DNA of 64,000 bases from Runella slithyformis DSM 19594 (lineage in GTDB: Bacteria; Bacteroidota; Bacteroidia; Cytophagales; Spirosomataceae). Position 1 is the first letter of the stretch. Every line of letters begins with the position of its first letter. The stretch is from contig NC_015703.1 in the NCBI RefSeq assembly GCF_000218895.1, positions 1,239,501 through 1,303,500 of the forward strand. The letters are read 5' to 3'. Below, piece after piece: positions 8,808 through 17,005 of this stretch. The notes beneath the pieces were generated by a model that had not been told where the DNA came from, made no database searches, and saw only the letters and a program-made list of their open reading frames with translations. The position numbers and the translations under genes were made by a program.

Positions 8808-11800
8808 GTGAAAATCTTTTTAAAAGCCTTGACATTAGTGCTTTTCTCGCTGCATTGTTTTTCCCAAACCCCTCCTAAATGGCTGCGTTATCCGAGCATT
8901 TCTCCCGACGGAAAAACCATTGTGTTTACCTACAGAGGTGACCTTTGGAAAGTGCCTGCCGCCGGCGGAAGCGCCGTACCGCTGACGCTGCACGAAGCGC
9001 ACGATTTTATGCCGGTGTGGTCGCACGACAGCAAAACGATTGCCTTTGCCTCCGATCGTTTCGGCAACTTTGATATTTTCAGTATTCCTGTAAACGGTGG
9101 GGAGGCCAAGCGCCTTACCTTTCATTCTGCCAATGAATATCCGTACGATTTTACGCCTGATGATCAACGTATTATCTTCGGCGGCGTGCGCATGGACATT
9201 GCTTCCAATCGCCAATACCCTACCGGTTCGCAACCCGAGTTGTACAGCGTTGCCACAAAAGGAGGCCGCGTACTGCAACTGTTGAGCACGCCCGCCGAGG
9301 ATGCCAAATACAATCGCGACGGGAGTAAACTGGTGTATCATGACAAAAAAGGCGGTGAAAATCCGTGGCGTAAACACCATACCTCTTCCATCACGCGCGA
9401 TATTTGGGTGTATGATACCAAAACCCAAAAACATACCAAATTGACCGCCTTCGCCGGCGAAGACCGTAATCCGATTTTTGCCGAAGGCGACAAAAGCCTT
9501 TATTACCTGAGCGAAGCCAACGGCTCTTTCAACGTCCACAAACTTTTGTTGAACGCACCCGCGCAACCACAGGCGGTAACTTCTTTCAAAAAGCACCCGG
9601 TTCGGTTTTTGAGCATGGCAACCGACGGCACCCTTTGCTTCAGTTATGACGGAGAAATCTACACACTAAACCCCTCCCTCAACAGGGGAGGGGCAGGGGG
9701 TGGAGTAAGCCCTCAAAAAGTCAACATCAACATCGCTGCCGACGCCCGTGCCAACAACGAGCGCGTACTGGCAGTAAGCGGCGGCGTGCGCGACATGGCC
9801 ATATCGCCCAACGGCAAAGAAGTGGCCTATATCTTCCGAGGAGAAGTGTTTGTAAGTTCGGTCGAAGGCGGCCTCACCAAACGTATTACCAACACCCCCG
9901 AGCAGGAGCGCAATGTCAGTTTTTCGCCCGACGGTAAAGCATTGCTGTATTCGTCGGAGCGCGGCAATAGCTGGAAAATCTACGAAACGCGCATCAGTCG
10001 CAAAGAAGAACCTTATTTTTATGCGTCTACGATCCTGAAAGAAACGGCGGTGATTGCCAACGACAATGAAAATTACCAACCTTCCTATTCACCCGACGGC
10101 AGGGAGATCGCTTTCATTGAAAACCGCATGACGCTGAAAGTGTTCACTCCTGCCACCAAACAAACGCGTACTGTCCTGACCGACAAAGAACTGTTTTCGA
10201 TGGGCGATAACGACCAGTATTTTCAATGGAGCCCGGACGCCAAATGGTTTTTGTTTGATTACAGTATGCCGGGCATTGCACCGGGCGAGATTGGCCTTAT
10301 TGCCGCCGACGGGAAAGGAAAAGTAACCAATTTGACGGAAAGCGGTTTCCAAGATTTTCGGGCTAAGTGGGTATTGGGCGGTAAAGCTATGTTGTGGTTC
10401 AGCAACCGCGACGGGCTGAAGTCCGTCGCCCAAAGCGGAGGCGCTCAGGCGGACGTGTACGCGATGTTCTTCACGCAGGAAAGCTTCGATAAGTTTAAAC
10501 TGAGCAAGGAGGAAGCTGCGCTTGCCAAAGAAATAGCCGAGAAAAACGCCAAATCCGACACCACCAAGAAAAAAGAAGCCAAGAAAGACACTACGGTCGT
10601 GATCGAAATGGAAGGCCTGGAACTTCGTAAAGCCAAACTGACCATTCACTCATCTACTCTTTCCGATGCCCTTATCAACAAAGACGGCGATATGCTGTAC
10701 TATTTGACCCGGTTTGAAAAAGGCTATAATCTGTGGAGCACAAACCTGCGCACCAAAGAAACCAAACAACTCACCACCCTCAACGCCAACGGCGGCGGCA
10801 ACATGGTATGGGACAAAGAACAGAAAAATATCTTCCTGAATGCCGACGGAAAAATAGCTAAAATCGACGCCGCTTCGGGTAAGCAGGAAAGCATCAGCAT
10901 TGGCGGCGAGATCAACCTCGACGTAGCAGCCGAGCGCGCGTTCATGTTTGAGCACGTATGGCGTCGTACCAAGAAAACGTTTTATACCGCTACTTACCAC
11001 GGGGTCAATTGGGACAGCTATAAACCTGACTACGAAAGCTATTTACCGCACATCGGCAACAATTTTGAATTTGCCGAATTGATGAGTGAACTGCTGGGTG
11101 AACTCAACGTTTCGCACAGCGGTGCGTCTTACAATGCCCCTTCAGCCAACGGCGATGCCACGGCTTCTTTGGGTATTTTTTATGATGTAAATTATACCGG
11201 CAACGGCGTACGGGTCGAGGAAGTCATCAAAGGCGGGCCGCTTGACAAAGCAGGGCTGAACATTCGCCCCGGAACGCTTATTGAAGGCATTGATGGAGAA
11301 ACCCTTACCCCCGACCGCGATTTGGCGCAATACCTCAACCGCAAAGCCGGCAAGAATGTGCTGCTGACGCTGTTGGAAGGAACGGCCCGCCGCGAGGTCG
11401 TGGTGAAGCCTGTCACTACGCCCGAAGAAAATCAGCTTTTGTACAAACGCTGGGTGCTGCGCAATCAGGAAGAAGTGGAAAAACTCAGCAACGGCACCTT
11501 AGGCTATGTACACATTCCGGGAATGAATGACGGCGCTTACCGGACCACCTACGAAGAAGTGATGGGAAAACATGTTAATAAAAAAGGCATCGTGGTCGAT
11601 ACCCGTTTCAACGGCGGCGGCGATTTAGTAGCTGATTTGGCTATGTTTTTATCCGGCAAGCAGTTCATGAACTATACCACCGACAAACGCAGCAACGGCT
11701 ATGAGCCCAATTTCCGCTGGACCAAGCCCAGCATCTCTCTCGCCAACGAAGCCAATTATTCGGACGGACATTGCTATGCCTTTATGGTGCAGGAAGTAAA

Positions 11801-12047
11801 ACTCGGCAAACTGGTCGGTCAGCCTGTACCGGGTACCTGTACGTTTGCGGGTTGGGAAGCCTTACAGGACAACAGCCTCCGCTGGGGCGTACCGCCGCTG
11901 GGCGTAAAAGCTATGAACGGTACCTACCTCGAAAACGCCCAAACCGAACCCGACATCAAGGTGTGGAACGACTATGAGGTCATCATCAAAGGCAAAGACC
12001 AACAACTGGAACGCGCCGTGCAGGAGTTGATGAAGGAGGTGAAGTAG
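8808..12047 (+). CDS. Tricorn-like S41 family protease with PD40 propeller and PDZ domain
   Basis: About 1079 aa. Signal peptide 'KIFLKALTLVLFSLHCFSQ', then WD40-like PD40 repeats ('PSISPDGKTIVFTYRGDLW', 'PVWSHDSKTIAFASDRFGNFDIF', 'NVSFSPDGKALLYSSERG'), a Lys/Glu-rich linker, a PDZ domain ('NGVRVEEVIKGGPLDKAGL') and a C-terminal S41 protease core with 'VDTRFNGGGDLV' and the probable nucleophile Ser in 'NYSDGHCYAF'. Tricorn-type proteases degrade peptides; this one should act in the periplasm. I chose the GTG at 8808 because the longer frame begins inside the promoter at a TTG. Positions 9669-9704 hold a G/C-rich palindromic repeat read in frame (NPSLNRGGAGGGVSP), which looks like an inserted element. 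Confidence 0.9.
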   Translation: MKIFLKALTLVLFSLHCFSQTPPKWLRYPSISPDGKTIVFTYRGDLWKVPAAGGSAVPLTLHEAHDFMPVWSHDSKTIAFASDRFGNFDIFSIPVNGGEAKRLTFHSANEYPYDFTPDDQRIIFGGVRMDIASNRQYPTGSQPELYSVATKGGRVLQLLSTPAEDAKYNRDGSKLVYHDKKGGENPWRKHHTSSITRDIWVYDTKTQKHTKLTAFAGEDRNPIFAEGDKSLYYLSEANGSFNVHKLLLNAPAQPQAVTSFKKHPVRFLSMATDGTLCFSYDGEIYTLNPSLNRGGAGGGVSPQKVNINIAADARANNERVLAVSGGVRDMAISPNGKEVAYIFRGEVFVSSVEGGLTKRITNTPEQERNVSFSPDGKALLYSSERGNSWKIYETRISRKEEPYFYASTILKETAVIANDNENYQPSYSPDGREIAFIENRMTLKVFTPATKQTRTVLTDKELFSMGDNDQYFQWSPDAKWFLFDYSMPGIAPGEIGLIAADGKGKVTNLTESGFQDFRAKWVLGGKAMLWFSNRDGLKSVAQSGGAQADVYAMFFTQESFDKFKLSKEEAALAKEIAEKNAKSDTTKKKEAKKDTTVVIEMEGLELRKAKLTIHSSTLSDALINKDGDMLYYLTRFEKGYNLWSTNLRTKETKQLTTLNANGGGNMVWDKEQKNIFLNADGKIAKIDAASGKQESISIGGEINLDVAAERAFMFEHVWRRTKKTFYTATYHGVNWDSYKPDYESYLPHIGNNFEFAELMSELLGELNVSHSGASYNAPSANGDATASLGIFYDVNYTGNGVRVEEVIKGGPLDKAGLNIRPGTLIEGIDGETLTPDRDLAQYLNRKAGKNVLLTLLEGTARREVVVKPVTTPEENQLLYKRWVLRNQEEVEKLSNGTLGYVHIPGMNDGAYRTTYEEVMGKHVNKKGIVVDTRFNGGGDLVADLAMFLSGKQFMNYTTDKRSNGYEPNFRWTKPSISLANEANYSDGHCYAFMVQEVKLGKLVGQPVPGTCTFAGWEALQDNSLRWGVPPLGVKAMNGTYLENAQTEPDIKVWNDYEVIIKGKDQQLERAVQELMKEVK
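9669..9704 (+). repeat. Palindromic GC-rich element inside the protease gene
   Basis: CCCCTCCC at 9671-9678 pairs with GGGGAGGGG at 9685-9693 around a 6-nt loop, followed by CAGGGGGTGG. The sequence codes for a Gly-rich stretch with no match to the PD40 pattern around it, between blades of the propeller. Its composition and symmetry resemble REP/MITE-type repeats rather than coding sequence. Origin as an insertion is inference. Confidence 0.55.
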
Positions 12048-12073
12048 AGATATCCGCACAGAGAAATTTATTG

Positions 12074-12106
12074 AGCAGAGGTACGTTGCTGTGCCTCTGC
12101 TTTTTT
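12074..12106 (+). terminator. Rho-independent terminator of the protease gene
   Basis: Stem AGCAGAGGTAC (12074-12084) pairs with GTGCCTCTGCT (12091-12101), one G-T wobble, 6-nt loop, followed by a run of six T. It overlaps the last codons of the convergent 47-codon minus-strand gene. Confidence 0.8.
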
Positions 12107-12248
12107 ATTTAGAGGCCTTGACTCGGGATTTCTCAATCGTTTGATGCAGTTGGTTCATATCAACCTTCTTCAAAAACTCATTTGCCATTCGCACCTTTTC
12201 TTCTACAACATTAGAGCTTTTTTTGGGAGATTCCTGTTTTGTCTTCAT
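12105..12248 (-). CDS. 47-residue helical protein downstream of the DUF6934-like gene
   Basis: A small reading frame of 47 codons starting at the ATG at 12248. It begins 'MKTKQESPKKSSNVVEEKV' and continues 'RMANEFLKKVDMNQLHQTIEK', charged and probably helical, ending 'SRVKASK'. No family is recognised. Its ATG is 1 bp downstream of the TAA of the 147-aa gene above it (12250-12252), which points to translational coupling and a shared function. The 3' end runs into the terminator of the convergent protease gene. It could be an antidote or a regulatory subunit of its partner; nothing in the sequence proves this. Confidence 0.6.
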   Translation of the reverse strand: MKTKQESPKKSSNVVEEKVRMANEFLKKVDMNQLHQTIEKSRVKASK

Positions 12249-12249
12249 G

Positions 12250-12693
12250 TTAAACAGCGTTTAAAATCAAAAAATAATCATATTGTTGGTCAGCCTGAAA
12301 AGATTCAGGTTGCAAGTCATCAAATCCACCTAAAACTATAAATTTCTTTTGAATTTCGGATAGTTCCCGGTTGATTATCAAACGATATAAACGTTGCCTG
12401 CGTTCATCGCTGCCACGAAAAAGTACGATCGCAGCAGGATATTGATGCAGGAAATCATCTATAATCCTTATAACAGTCGCCAAAACGATTCTCATGTCTT
12501 TATTCCGAGTTTCGGTGATATCCGACATACTTCCATTTTCCAAAACATCTACTAAAGCCAAGTTGTAGATATTAGGGCTATCCAAGGCAGTAAAAATTAC
12601 TCGTTTCCTTACTTCTTTCTCTTGACTTATGCTCCTAAAATCGTAGCGTATTTCGGTAATAGGTCGTTCATAAGGATAATAGGGTTCATCCAT
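12250..12693 (-). CDS. DUF6934-like protein of unknown function
   Basis: A protein of 147 aa, cytoplasmic, starting 'MDEPYYPYERPITEIRYDF'. Conserved-looking blocks are 'YNLALVDVLENGSMSD', 'VLATVIRIIDDFLHQYPAAIVLFRGSDERRQRLYRLIINREL' and the C-terminal 'QYDYFLI'. From memory this matches a family widespread in Cytophagales and relatives (DUF6934), often in several copies and beside small reading frames. The function is not known. The RGSDERRQRLY segment is basic and could bind nucleic acid, which is only a guess. Confidence 0.75.
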   Translation of the reverse strand: MDEPYYPYERPITEIRYDFRSISQEKEVRKRVIFTALDSPNIYNLALVDVLENGSMSDITETRNKDMRIVLATVIRIIDDFLHQYPAAIVLFRGSDERRQRLYRLIINRELSEIQKKFIVLGGFDDLQPESFQADQQYDYFLILNAV

Positions 12694-12909
12694 AGAATGG
12701 TAAGTAGAGGCTTAATTAAAGACAATACCAACAATTAGTATTGTAAAATACTGATCTAACTATTTCAGTGGGTAATTTTTGTCTATTATTGACAACTGTC
12801 TATTGAGTTTGTTTGGGGATGAACAGAGTATTTATACGATTGCCAACCGCCAAAAATACTAAAAACTCAAAAGTATCAAAACGCCTGACCGTCACTCCCA
12901 AATAGTTGG

Positions 12910-12917
12910 TAACTTTG
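12910..12917 (+). promoter_or_regulatory. -7 promoter element of uvrA
   Basis: TAACTTTG, an exact TAnnTTTG match, 26 bp before the uvrA ATG at 12943. I see no good -33 TTG at 19-21 bp. Because the element ends at 12917, a start at the TTG at 12928 would leave almost no leader, supporting the ATG at 12943. Confidence 0.5.
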
Positions 12918-12942
12918 CGCTTTCGTTTTGCGTTACCCATTC

Positions 12943-15807
12943 ATGGACAATCACAAACCTACGCTTACAGACATCGAACTCACCGGCCACGACCTCATCG
13001 AGGTCATGGGGGCCCGCGAGCACAACCTTAAAAATATTGACGTTACCATTCCGCGCAATAAACTCGTCGTGGTGACGGGCATCAGCGGCAGCGGTAAGTC
13101 ATCTTTGGCTTTTGACACCATTTATGCCGAAGGACAGCGCCGTTACATGGAAAGCTTCTCGGCCTATGCCCGAGGCTTTCTGGGCAATATGGAGCGCCCC
13201 GACGTAGATAAGATCGACGGCCTCAGCCCCGTCATCAGCATTGAACAAAAGACCACGTCACGCAATCCGCGCTCTACGGTCGGGACCGTGACCGAGATAT
13301 ACGATTTTCTCCGCCTCCTGTACGCCCGCTCGGGCGATGCCTTCAGTTATGTGACGGGACGGCCCATGGTGAAGCAGTCACAGGATCAGATCATTGACCG
13401 GATCCTGAGTGAGTTTGAAAACCAAAAGGTTACGTTACTGGCACCCGTCGTGAAAGGACGGAAAGGGCATTACCGCGAATTGTTCGTCCAGATCGCCAAA
13501 CTCGGCTATACGAAGGTACGCGTGGACAACGAAGTGCAGGACATTACCCCCAAAATGCAGCTCGACCGTTACAAAATTCACGACATCGAAATTGTCGTGG
13601 ACCGGCTCATTCCCAAAGCTGATGCCGGGGACTCGCAGTCACGTTTTCGTCTGAGTCAATCGGTCGGCACGACCCTGAAGCAGGGCAAAGGCGTGATGAT
13701 GTTATTGGACAAAAAAAATGAGGTGCATTATTTCTCCCAAAACCTCATGGACCCCGTGGCGGGCATCAGCTATGATGACCCGGCCCCCAATAGTTTTTCG
13801 TTCAACTCGCCTTACGGTTGGTGCCCTACCTGCCAGGGATTAGGCGTAGTGGAAGAAATTACGCCTGAAAGCGTTATTCCCGACAAAAGCCTCAGTCTGA
13901 GCCGGGGGGCCATTGCGCCCATCGGTGAATACCGCGACCTGTGGATCTTCAAACAATTGGAAATCCTGCTGAAACCCTTCAAGGTCACCCTCACCACGCC
14001 CATCGACAAGTTCCCGCCCGAGGCCATCGACCTCATGCTCAACGGAACCGATGAGCCGGTGCCCGTTCCATCCAAAAAATACGAAGGCACCGAATGGAAC
14101 ACCAAATACGAAGGCATCATTACCTTTTTGCGCCGGCAACAGGAAAATGGCTCGGAGAAGATTCAGGACTGGCTCAAAGATTTTATGACCATTAATACCT
14201 GCCCCGACTGTCAGGGCGCACGTTTGAAAAAAGAGGCATTGTGGTTCAAGATCGACAATAAAAACATTGCCGATCTGGCCAACATTGACATTCGGGAACT
14301 GGCTGCCTGGCTCAACGGTCTGGAAGAGCGCATCACGGAGCGTCAGCAGTTGATCGGCCGTGAAGTATTGAAAGAGATTCGCAAGCGCGTCGGTTTTTTG
14401 TTGGATGTCGGCTTGGATTACCTGACGCTGAACCGTCCGCTGAAAACCCTTTCGGGCGGAGAAGCGCAGCGTATTCGTTTAGCCACGCAAATCGGTACGC
14501 AGCTGACGGGCGTGTTGTACATCATGGACGAGCCCAGTATCGGTCTGCACCAACGTGACAACGTTCGACTCATAGATTCATTGAAAAAATTGCGTGATTT
14601 GGGAAATACTGTTTTGGTTGTTGAACACGACAAGGACATGATGCTCGAATCCGATTACATCCTCGACATCGGCCCCGGCGCGGGACGCCACGGCGGGCAG
14701 GTGGTAGGGTATGGAACGCCATCGACCTTTTTGAAGAACGGCTCCCTGACCGCCGAGTATTTAAGCGGCCGAATCGCCATTGATGTTCCCAAAAAACGCC
14801 GTGAAGGCAACGGAAAGTACATCCTGCTGAAAGGCACCACGGGACATAACCTCAAAAATGTTACGCTCCATCTGCCGTTGGGTAAAATGCTGTGCGTAAC
14901 GGGCGTAAGCGGAAGCGGCAAATCATCGTTGATCCACGAAACGCTGTTCCCGATTCTGAACCGTCATTTTTACAACTCCAAACGCGAACCGCTGCCTTAC
15001 AAAAGCGTGGAAGGGTTGGAGCACATCGACAAAGTCATTGAGGTAGACCAATCGCCCATCGGGCGCACACCGCGTTCCAATCCGGCGACCTATACCAATC
15101 TTTTTTCGGAGATCCGTTCGCTGTACGCCGAACTGCCCGAAGCCAAAATCCGGGGCTATAAGCCGGGACGTTTTTCATTTAACGTCAAAGGCGGACGCTG
15201 CGAAGATTGCGAAGGCGCGGGCATGAAAAAAATCGAAATGGAATTTCTGCCCGATGTGTACGTGGATTGCGACACCTGCAAAGGAAAACGTTTCAATCGT
15301 GAGACCTTAGAGGTGCGTTTTAAAGGAAAATCCATTGCCGACGTGCTCGACATGACCGTGGAGCAGGCGTTGGAGTTCTTTGAAAGTATCCCTAAGATTT
15401 TACGTAAAGTATCCACCCTCAACGACGTAGGCCTCGGCTACATCACCCTCGGCCAACACGCCACTACTCTCTCGGGCGGTGAAGCGCAGCGGGTGAAATT
15501 GGCCGAGGAGCTTTCCAAAAAAGACACCGGCCAAACCCTCTATATCCTCGACGAACCCACTACGGGCCTTCATTTTAAAGACATTCAACATTTGTTGGAT
15601 GTGCTGAACAAACTCGTCGATAAAGGCAATACCGTTCTGATCATTGAGCACAACATGGACGTCATCAAAGTCTCTGATTACGTCATCGACCTCGGCCCCG
15701 AAGGCGGCAATGCCGGCGGGCGCATCGTTGCCGAAGGCACCCCCGAAAAAGTAGCGAAGGTAAAAGAGAGTTTTACGGGAAAATATTTGAAATTGGAATT
15801 ATCGTAG
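12943..15807 (+). CDS. uvrA: UvrABC excinuclease subunit A
   Basis: UvrA of 954 aa from the ATG at 12943 (MDNHKPTL). It scans DNA for bulky lesions as a dimer and loads UvrB in nucleotide excision repair. Both ABC halves are complete: Walker A '[14 protein letters not shown]' and '[14 protein letters not shown]', signatures '[13 protein letters not shown]' and '[13 protein letters not shown]', Walker B '[11 protein letters not shown]' and '[11 protein letters not shown]'. Zinc modules show 'CPTCQG', 'CPDCQGARL', 'CEDCEGAG' and 'CDTCKGKRF'. The stop codon TAG (15805-15807) is supplied by the first bases of a REP-like repeat. Confidence 0.98.
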   Translation: MDNHKPTLTDIELTGHDLIEVMGAREHNLKNIDVTIPRNKLVVVTGISGSGKSSLAFDTIYAEGQRRYMESFSAYARGFLGNMERPDVDKIDGLSPVISIEQKTTSRNPRSTVGTVTEIYDFLRLLYARSGDAFSYVTGRPMVKQSQDQIIDRILSEFENQKVTLLAPVVKGRKGHYRELFVQIAKLGYTKVRVDNEVQDITPKMQLDRYKIHDIEIVVDRLIPKADAGDSQSRFRLSQSVGTTLKQGKGVMMLLDKKNEVHYFSQNLMDPVAGISYDDPAPNSFSFNSPYGWCPTCQGLGVVEEITPESVIPDKSLSLSRGAIAPIGEYRDLWIFKQLEILLKPFKVTLTTPIDKFPPEAIDLMLNGTDEPVPVPSKKYEGTEWNTKYEGIITFLRRQQENGSEKIQDWLKDFMTINTCPDCQGARLKKEALWFKIDNKNIADLANIDIRELAAWLNGLEERITERQQLIGREVLKEIRKRVGFLLDVGLDYLTLNRPLKTLSGGEAQRIRLATQIGTQLTGVLYIMDEPSIGLHQRDNVRLIDSLKKLRDLGNTVLVVEHDKDMMLESDYILDIGPGAGRHGGQVVGYGTPSTFLKNGSLTAEYLSGRIAIDVPKKRREGNGKYILLKGTTGHNLKNVTLHLPLGKMLCVTGVSGSGKSSLIHETLFPILNRHFYNSKREPLPYKSVEGLEHIDKVIEVDQSPIGRTPRSNPATYTNLFSEIRSLYAELPEAKIRGYKPGRFSFNVKGGRCEDCEGAGMKKIEMEFLPDVYVDCDTCKGKRFNRETLEVRFKGKSIADVLDMTVEQALEFFESIPKILRKVSTLNDVGLGYITLGQHATTLSGGEAQRVKLAEELSKKDTGQTLYILDEPTTGLHFKDIQHLLDVLNKLVDKGNTVLIIEHNMDVIKVSDYVIDLGPEGGNAGGRIVAEGTPEKVAKVKESFTGKYLKLELS

Positions 15808-15830
15808 GGGCGGGGCTTGCCTCCGCCCGG
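15804..15830 (+). repeat. REP-like palindrome 1, overlapping the uvrA stop
   Basis: GTAGGGGCGGGG, then CTTG, then CCTCCGCCC (15804-15828), followed by GG. The unit folds as GGGCGG pairing with CCGCCC with inner GG-CC pairs. Its TAG is the uvrA stop codon. Five more copies lie at 15879-16041 and 16862-16926. Confidence 0.8.
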
Positions 15831-15878
15831 CGACAGAGACGATTTAGAAAAAACGTTAATTAAAAAATGAAACTGCCG

Positions 15879-15903
15879 CAGGGACGGGGTGTACCTCCGC
15901 CCA
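15879..15903 (+). repeat. REP-like palindrome 2 (degenerate)
   Basis: GCAGGGACGGGG, then TGTA, then CCTCCGCCC: same layout as the other copies, with mismatches in the first arm that would weaken the hairpin. Confidence 0.65.
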
Positions 15904-15963
15904 ATCACTTACCGATGCCCATTTCCGCAGCAGTTCGACGTTAACACAAAAATTAGAATTATC

Positions 15964-15988
15964 GTAGGGGCGGGGTTTACCTCCGCCC
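15964..15988 (+). repeat. REP-like palindrome 3 (first half of an inverted pair)
   Basis: GTAGGGGCGGGG, then TTTA, then CCTCCGCCC. With copy 4 (16017-16041, opposite orientation, 28 bp away) it forms a two-unit inverted arrangement like a REPIN, the form taken by mobile REP sequences. Confidence 0.8.
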
Positions 15989-16016
15989 TTTTTGCATTGG
16001 TGGTTTCGCGGTTGCC

Positions 16017-16041
16017 GGGCGGAGGCAAGCCCCGCCCCTAC
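16017..16041 (-). repeat. REP-like palindrome 4 (inverted partner)
   Basis: On the plus strand GGGCGGAGG, then CAAG, then CCCCGCCCCTAC: the reverse complement of copy 1 without mismatch over 25 bp. It lies about 110 bp upstream of the RAYT start. Confidence 0.8.
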
Positions 16042-16153
16042 ATGTCGAAATCAATAATCGTATCGTGGGAACGTGACAAATCCTGAGGCTTTTCGTCCTA
16101 TTTCGAAATAGACAAAAGCTAATAATTCTCTATCCCCAACGATACGATTAGAG

Positions 16154-16717
16154 ATGAAATTTGACCCCAAAATCCATCATCGAAATTCCATTCGACGCAA
16201 AGACTTTGACTATAGTCATTGGGGTCCTTACTTCGTCACGGTATGTGCAAGAAATCGAGAATGTATTTTCGGCGAAATAACTGATAATCGATCTGTATTG
16301 AATGATTTAGGCCATATTATTCAAAATGAATGGCTGGCATTGCCCCAACGATTTCCTGAAATACAATTGGATGAATACATCGTTATGCCCAATCATTTCC
16401 ATGGAATTATTTGTCTCGCAGAAGCAAGTACCGCGTCTCCCTTAATAGCGGAGGTAAATTCAACCCCCACGCTGGGCGACATTATTTGTGCTTTTAAATC
16501 GCTGGTTTTCAAACGATACTACGATTTAATTCGGCAAAATAATCTACACGAAATCGCCAAATGCTGGCAGCGTAATTATTGGGAACGCATCATTCGCAAC
16601 AATCGTGAGTTCGATAACATTCGACATTATATAGCAACGAACCCTGAAAAATGGGCGGAGGATTCAGACAACTTGGATCGGCTGCTAACCCGTATGACAG
16701 AACGGAAGGATAGATAA
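16154..16717 (+). CDS. REP-associated tyrosine transposase (RAYT, IS200/IS605-like Y1)
   Basis: A Y1/HUH nuclease-like protein of 187 aa. 'IVMPNHFHGII' holds the metal-binding HUH motif (His81-Phe-His83), 'WGPYFVTVCARNRECIFGEI' is the typical N-terminal strand, and 'CWQRNYWERIIRNNREFDNIRHYIATNPEKW' carries the candidate catalytic tyrosine (Tyr142) and the family's conserved end. Such proteins are usually single-copy, non-jumping enzymes that cut and join REP hairpins at single-stranded DNA. Six REP-like palindromes within 1.1 kb fit this. No IS ends are seen. An 11-bp piece of the REP (GCGGAGGTAAA, 16448-16458) is present inside the gene. Confidence 0.9.
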   Translation: MKFDPKIHHRNSIRRKDFDYSHWGPYFVTVCARNRECIFGEITDNRSVLNDLGHIIQNEWLALPQRFPEIQLDEYIVMPNHFHGIICLAEASTASPLIAEVNSTPTLGDIICAFKSLVFKRYYDLIRQNNLHEIAKCWQRNYWERIIRNNREFDNIRHYIATNPEKWAEDSDNLDRLLTRMTERKDR

Positions 16718-16861
16718 GGGCGATTGGGCGATTGGGCGATTGGGCGATTGGGCGATTGGGCGATTGGGCGATTGGGCGATTGGGCGATTGGGCGATTGGG
16801 CGATTGGGCGATTGGGCGATTGGGCGATTGGGCGATTGGGCGATTGGGCGATTGGGCGATT
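16718..16861. repeat. Tandem array, 18 copies of the 8-bp unit GGGCGATT
   Basis: The array begins at the base after the RAYT stop codon and runs without a single mismatch for 144 bp, then passes into REP copy 5, whose first bases GGGCG continue the unit. Perfect identity between copies points to recent slippage or expansion. Because 8 is not a multiple of 3, open frames across it give an 8-residue periodic peptide (GDWAIGRL) that is not a real protein. Confidence 0.97.
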
Positions 16862-16886
16862 GGGCGGAGGTAAACCCCGCCCCTAC
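16862..16886 (-). repeat. REP-like palindrome 5
   Basis: Plus strand GGGCGGAGG, then TAAA, then CCCCGCCCCTAC: exact reverse complement of copy 3. It directly abuts the 8-bp array. Confidence 0.85.
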
Positions 16887-16901
16887 GAATTCGGGTTACC
16901 C

Positions 16902-16926
16902 GTAGGGGCGGGGTTTACCTCCGCCC
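16902..16926 (+). repeat. REP-like palindrome 6
   Basis: GTAGGGGCGGGG, then TTTA, then CCTCCGCCC, identical to copy 3. Copies 5 and 6 are back to back (CCCCTAC to GTAGGGG) with 15 bp between, opposite in arrangement to the pair 3 and 4. Copies 5 and 6 lie on the other side of the RAYT gene from copies 1-4. Confidence 0.85.
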
Positions 16927-16963
16927 GGTTCCGTTCCTCTGCCCGGACCTCCGCGAATAACCT

Positions 16964-16999
16964 CAAAAAAACAAAGGGCCGAAAATTTCGGCCCTTTGT
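16964..16999 (-). terminator. Strong terminator of the minus-strand Arg-rich gene
   Basis: Perfect 14-bp stem: ACAAAGGGCCGAAA (16971-16984) and TTTCGGCCCTTTGT (16986-16999). Read on the minus strand it is followed by a run of seven T (A run at 16965-16971). It lies 6 bp beyond the stop of the gene at 17006. Confidence 0.9.
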
Positions 17000-17005
17000 C
17001 GCTAC

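Larger units (their letters stand above)
15808..16153. other. Intergenic region made of REP-like repeats between uvrA and the RAYT gene
   Basis: About 346 bp without a gene. Besides REP copies 1 to 4 it contains a second copy of the uvrA 3' tail: AATTRGAATTATCGTAGGGG occurs at the uvrA end (15791-15810, R=G) and at 15951-15970 (R=A), each followed by a REP unit. The segment directly before the RAYT start is unique and A+T-rich (about 16080-16153). Confidence 0.6.

Noticed and set aside
8835-9596. Minus-strand frame of 253 codons opposite the tricorn-like gene
   Set aside because: Antisense shadow of PD40 repeats; no start site or family features.
16154-16717. Full IS200/IS605 insertion sequence
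   Set aside because: No TnpB gene or typical IS ends; the protein has the RAYT-type length and the flanks are REP units, which fit a resident RAYT better.
15804-16926. CRISPR array
   Set aside because: The repeated 25-bp units are in both orientations with unequal spacing and no spacers of constant length; the 8-bp array has no spacers at all.
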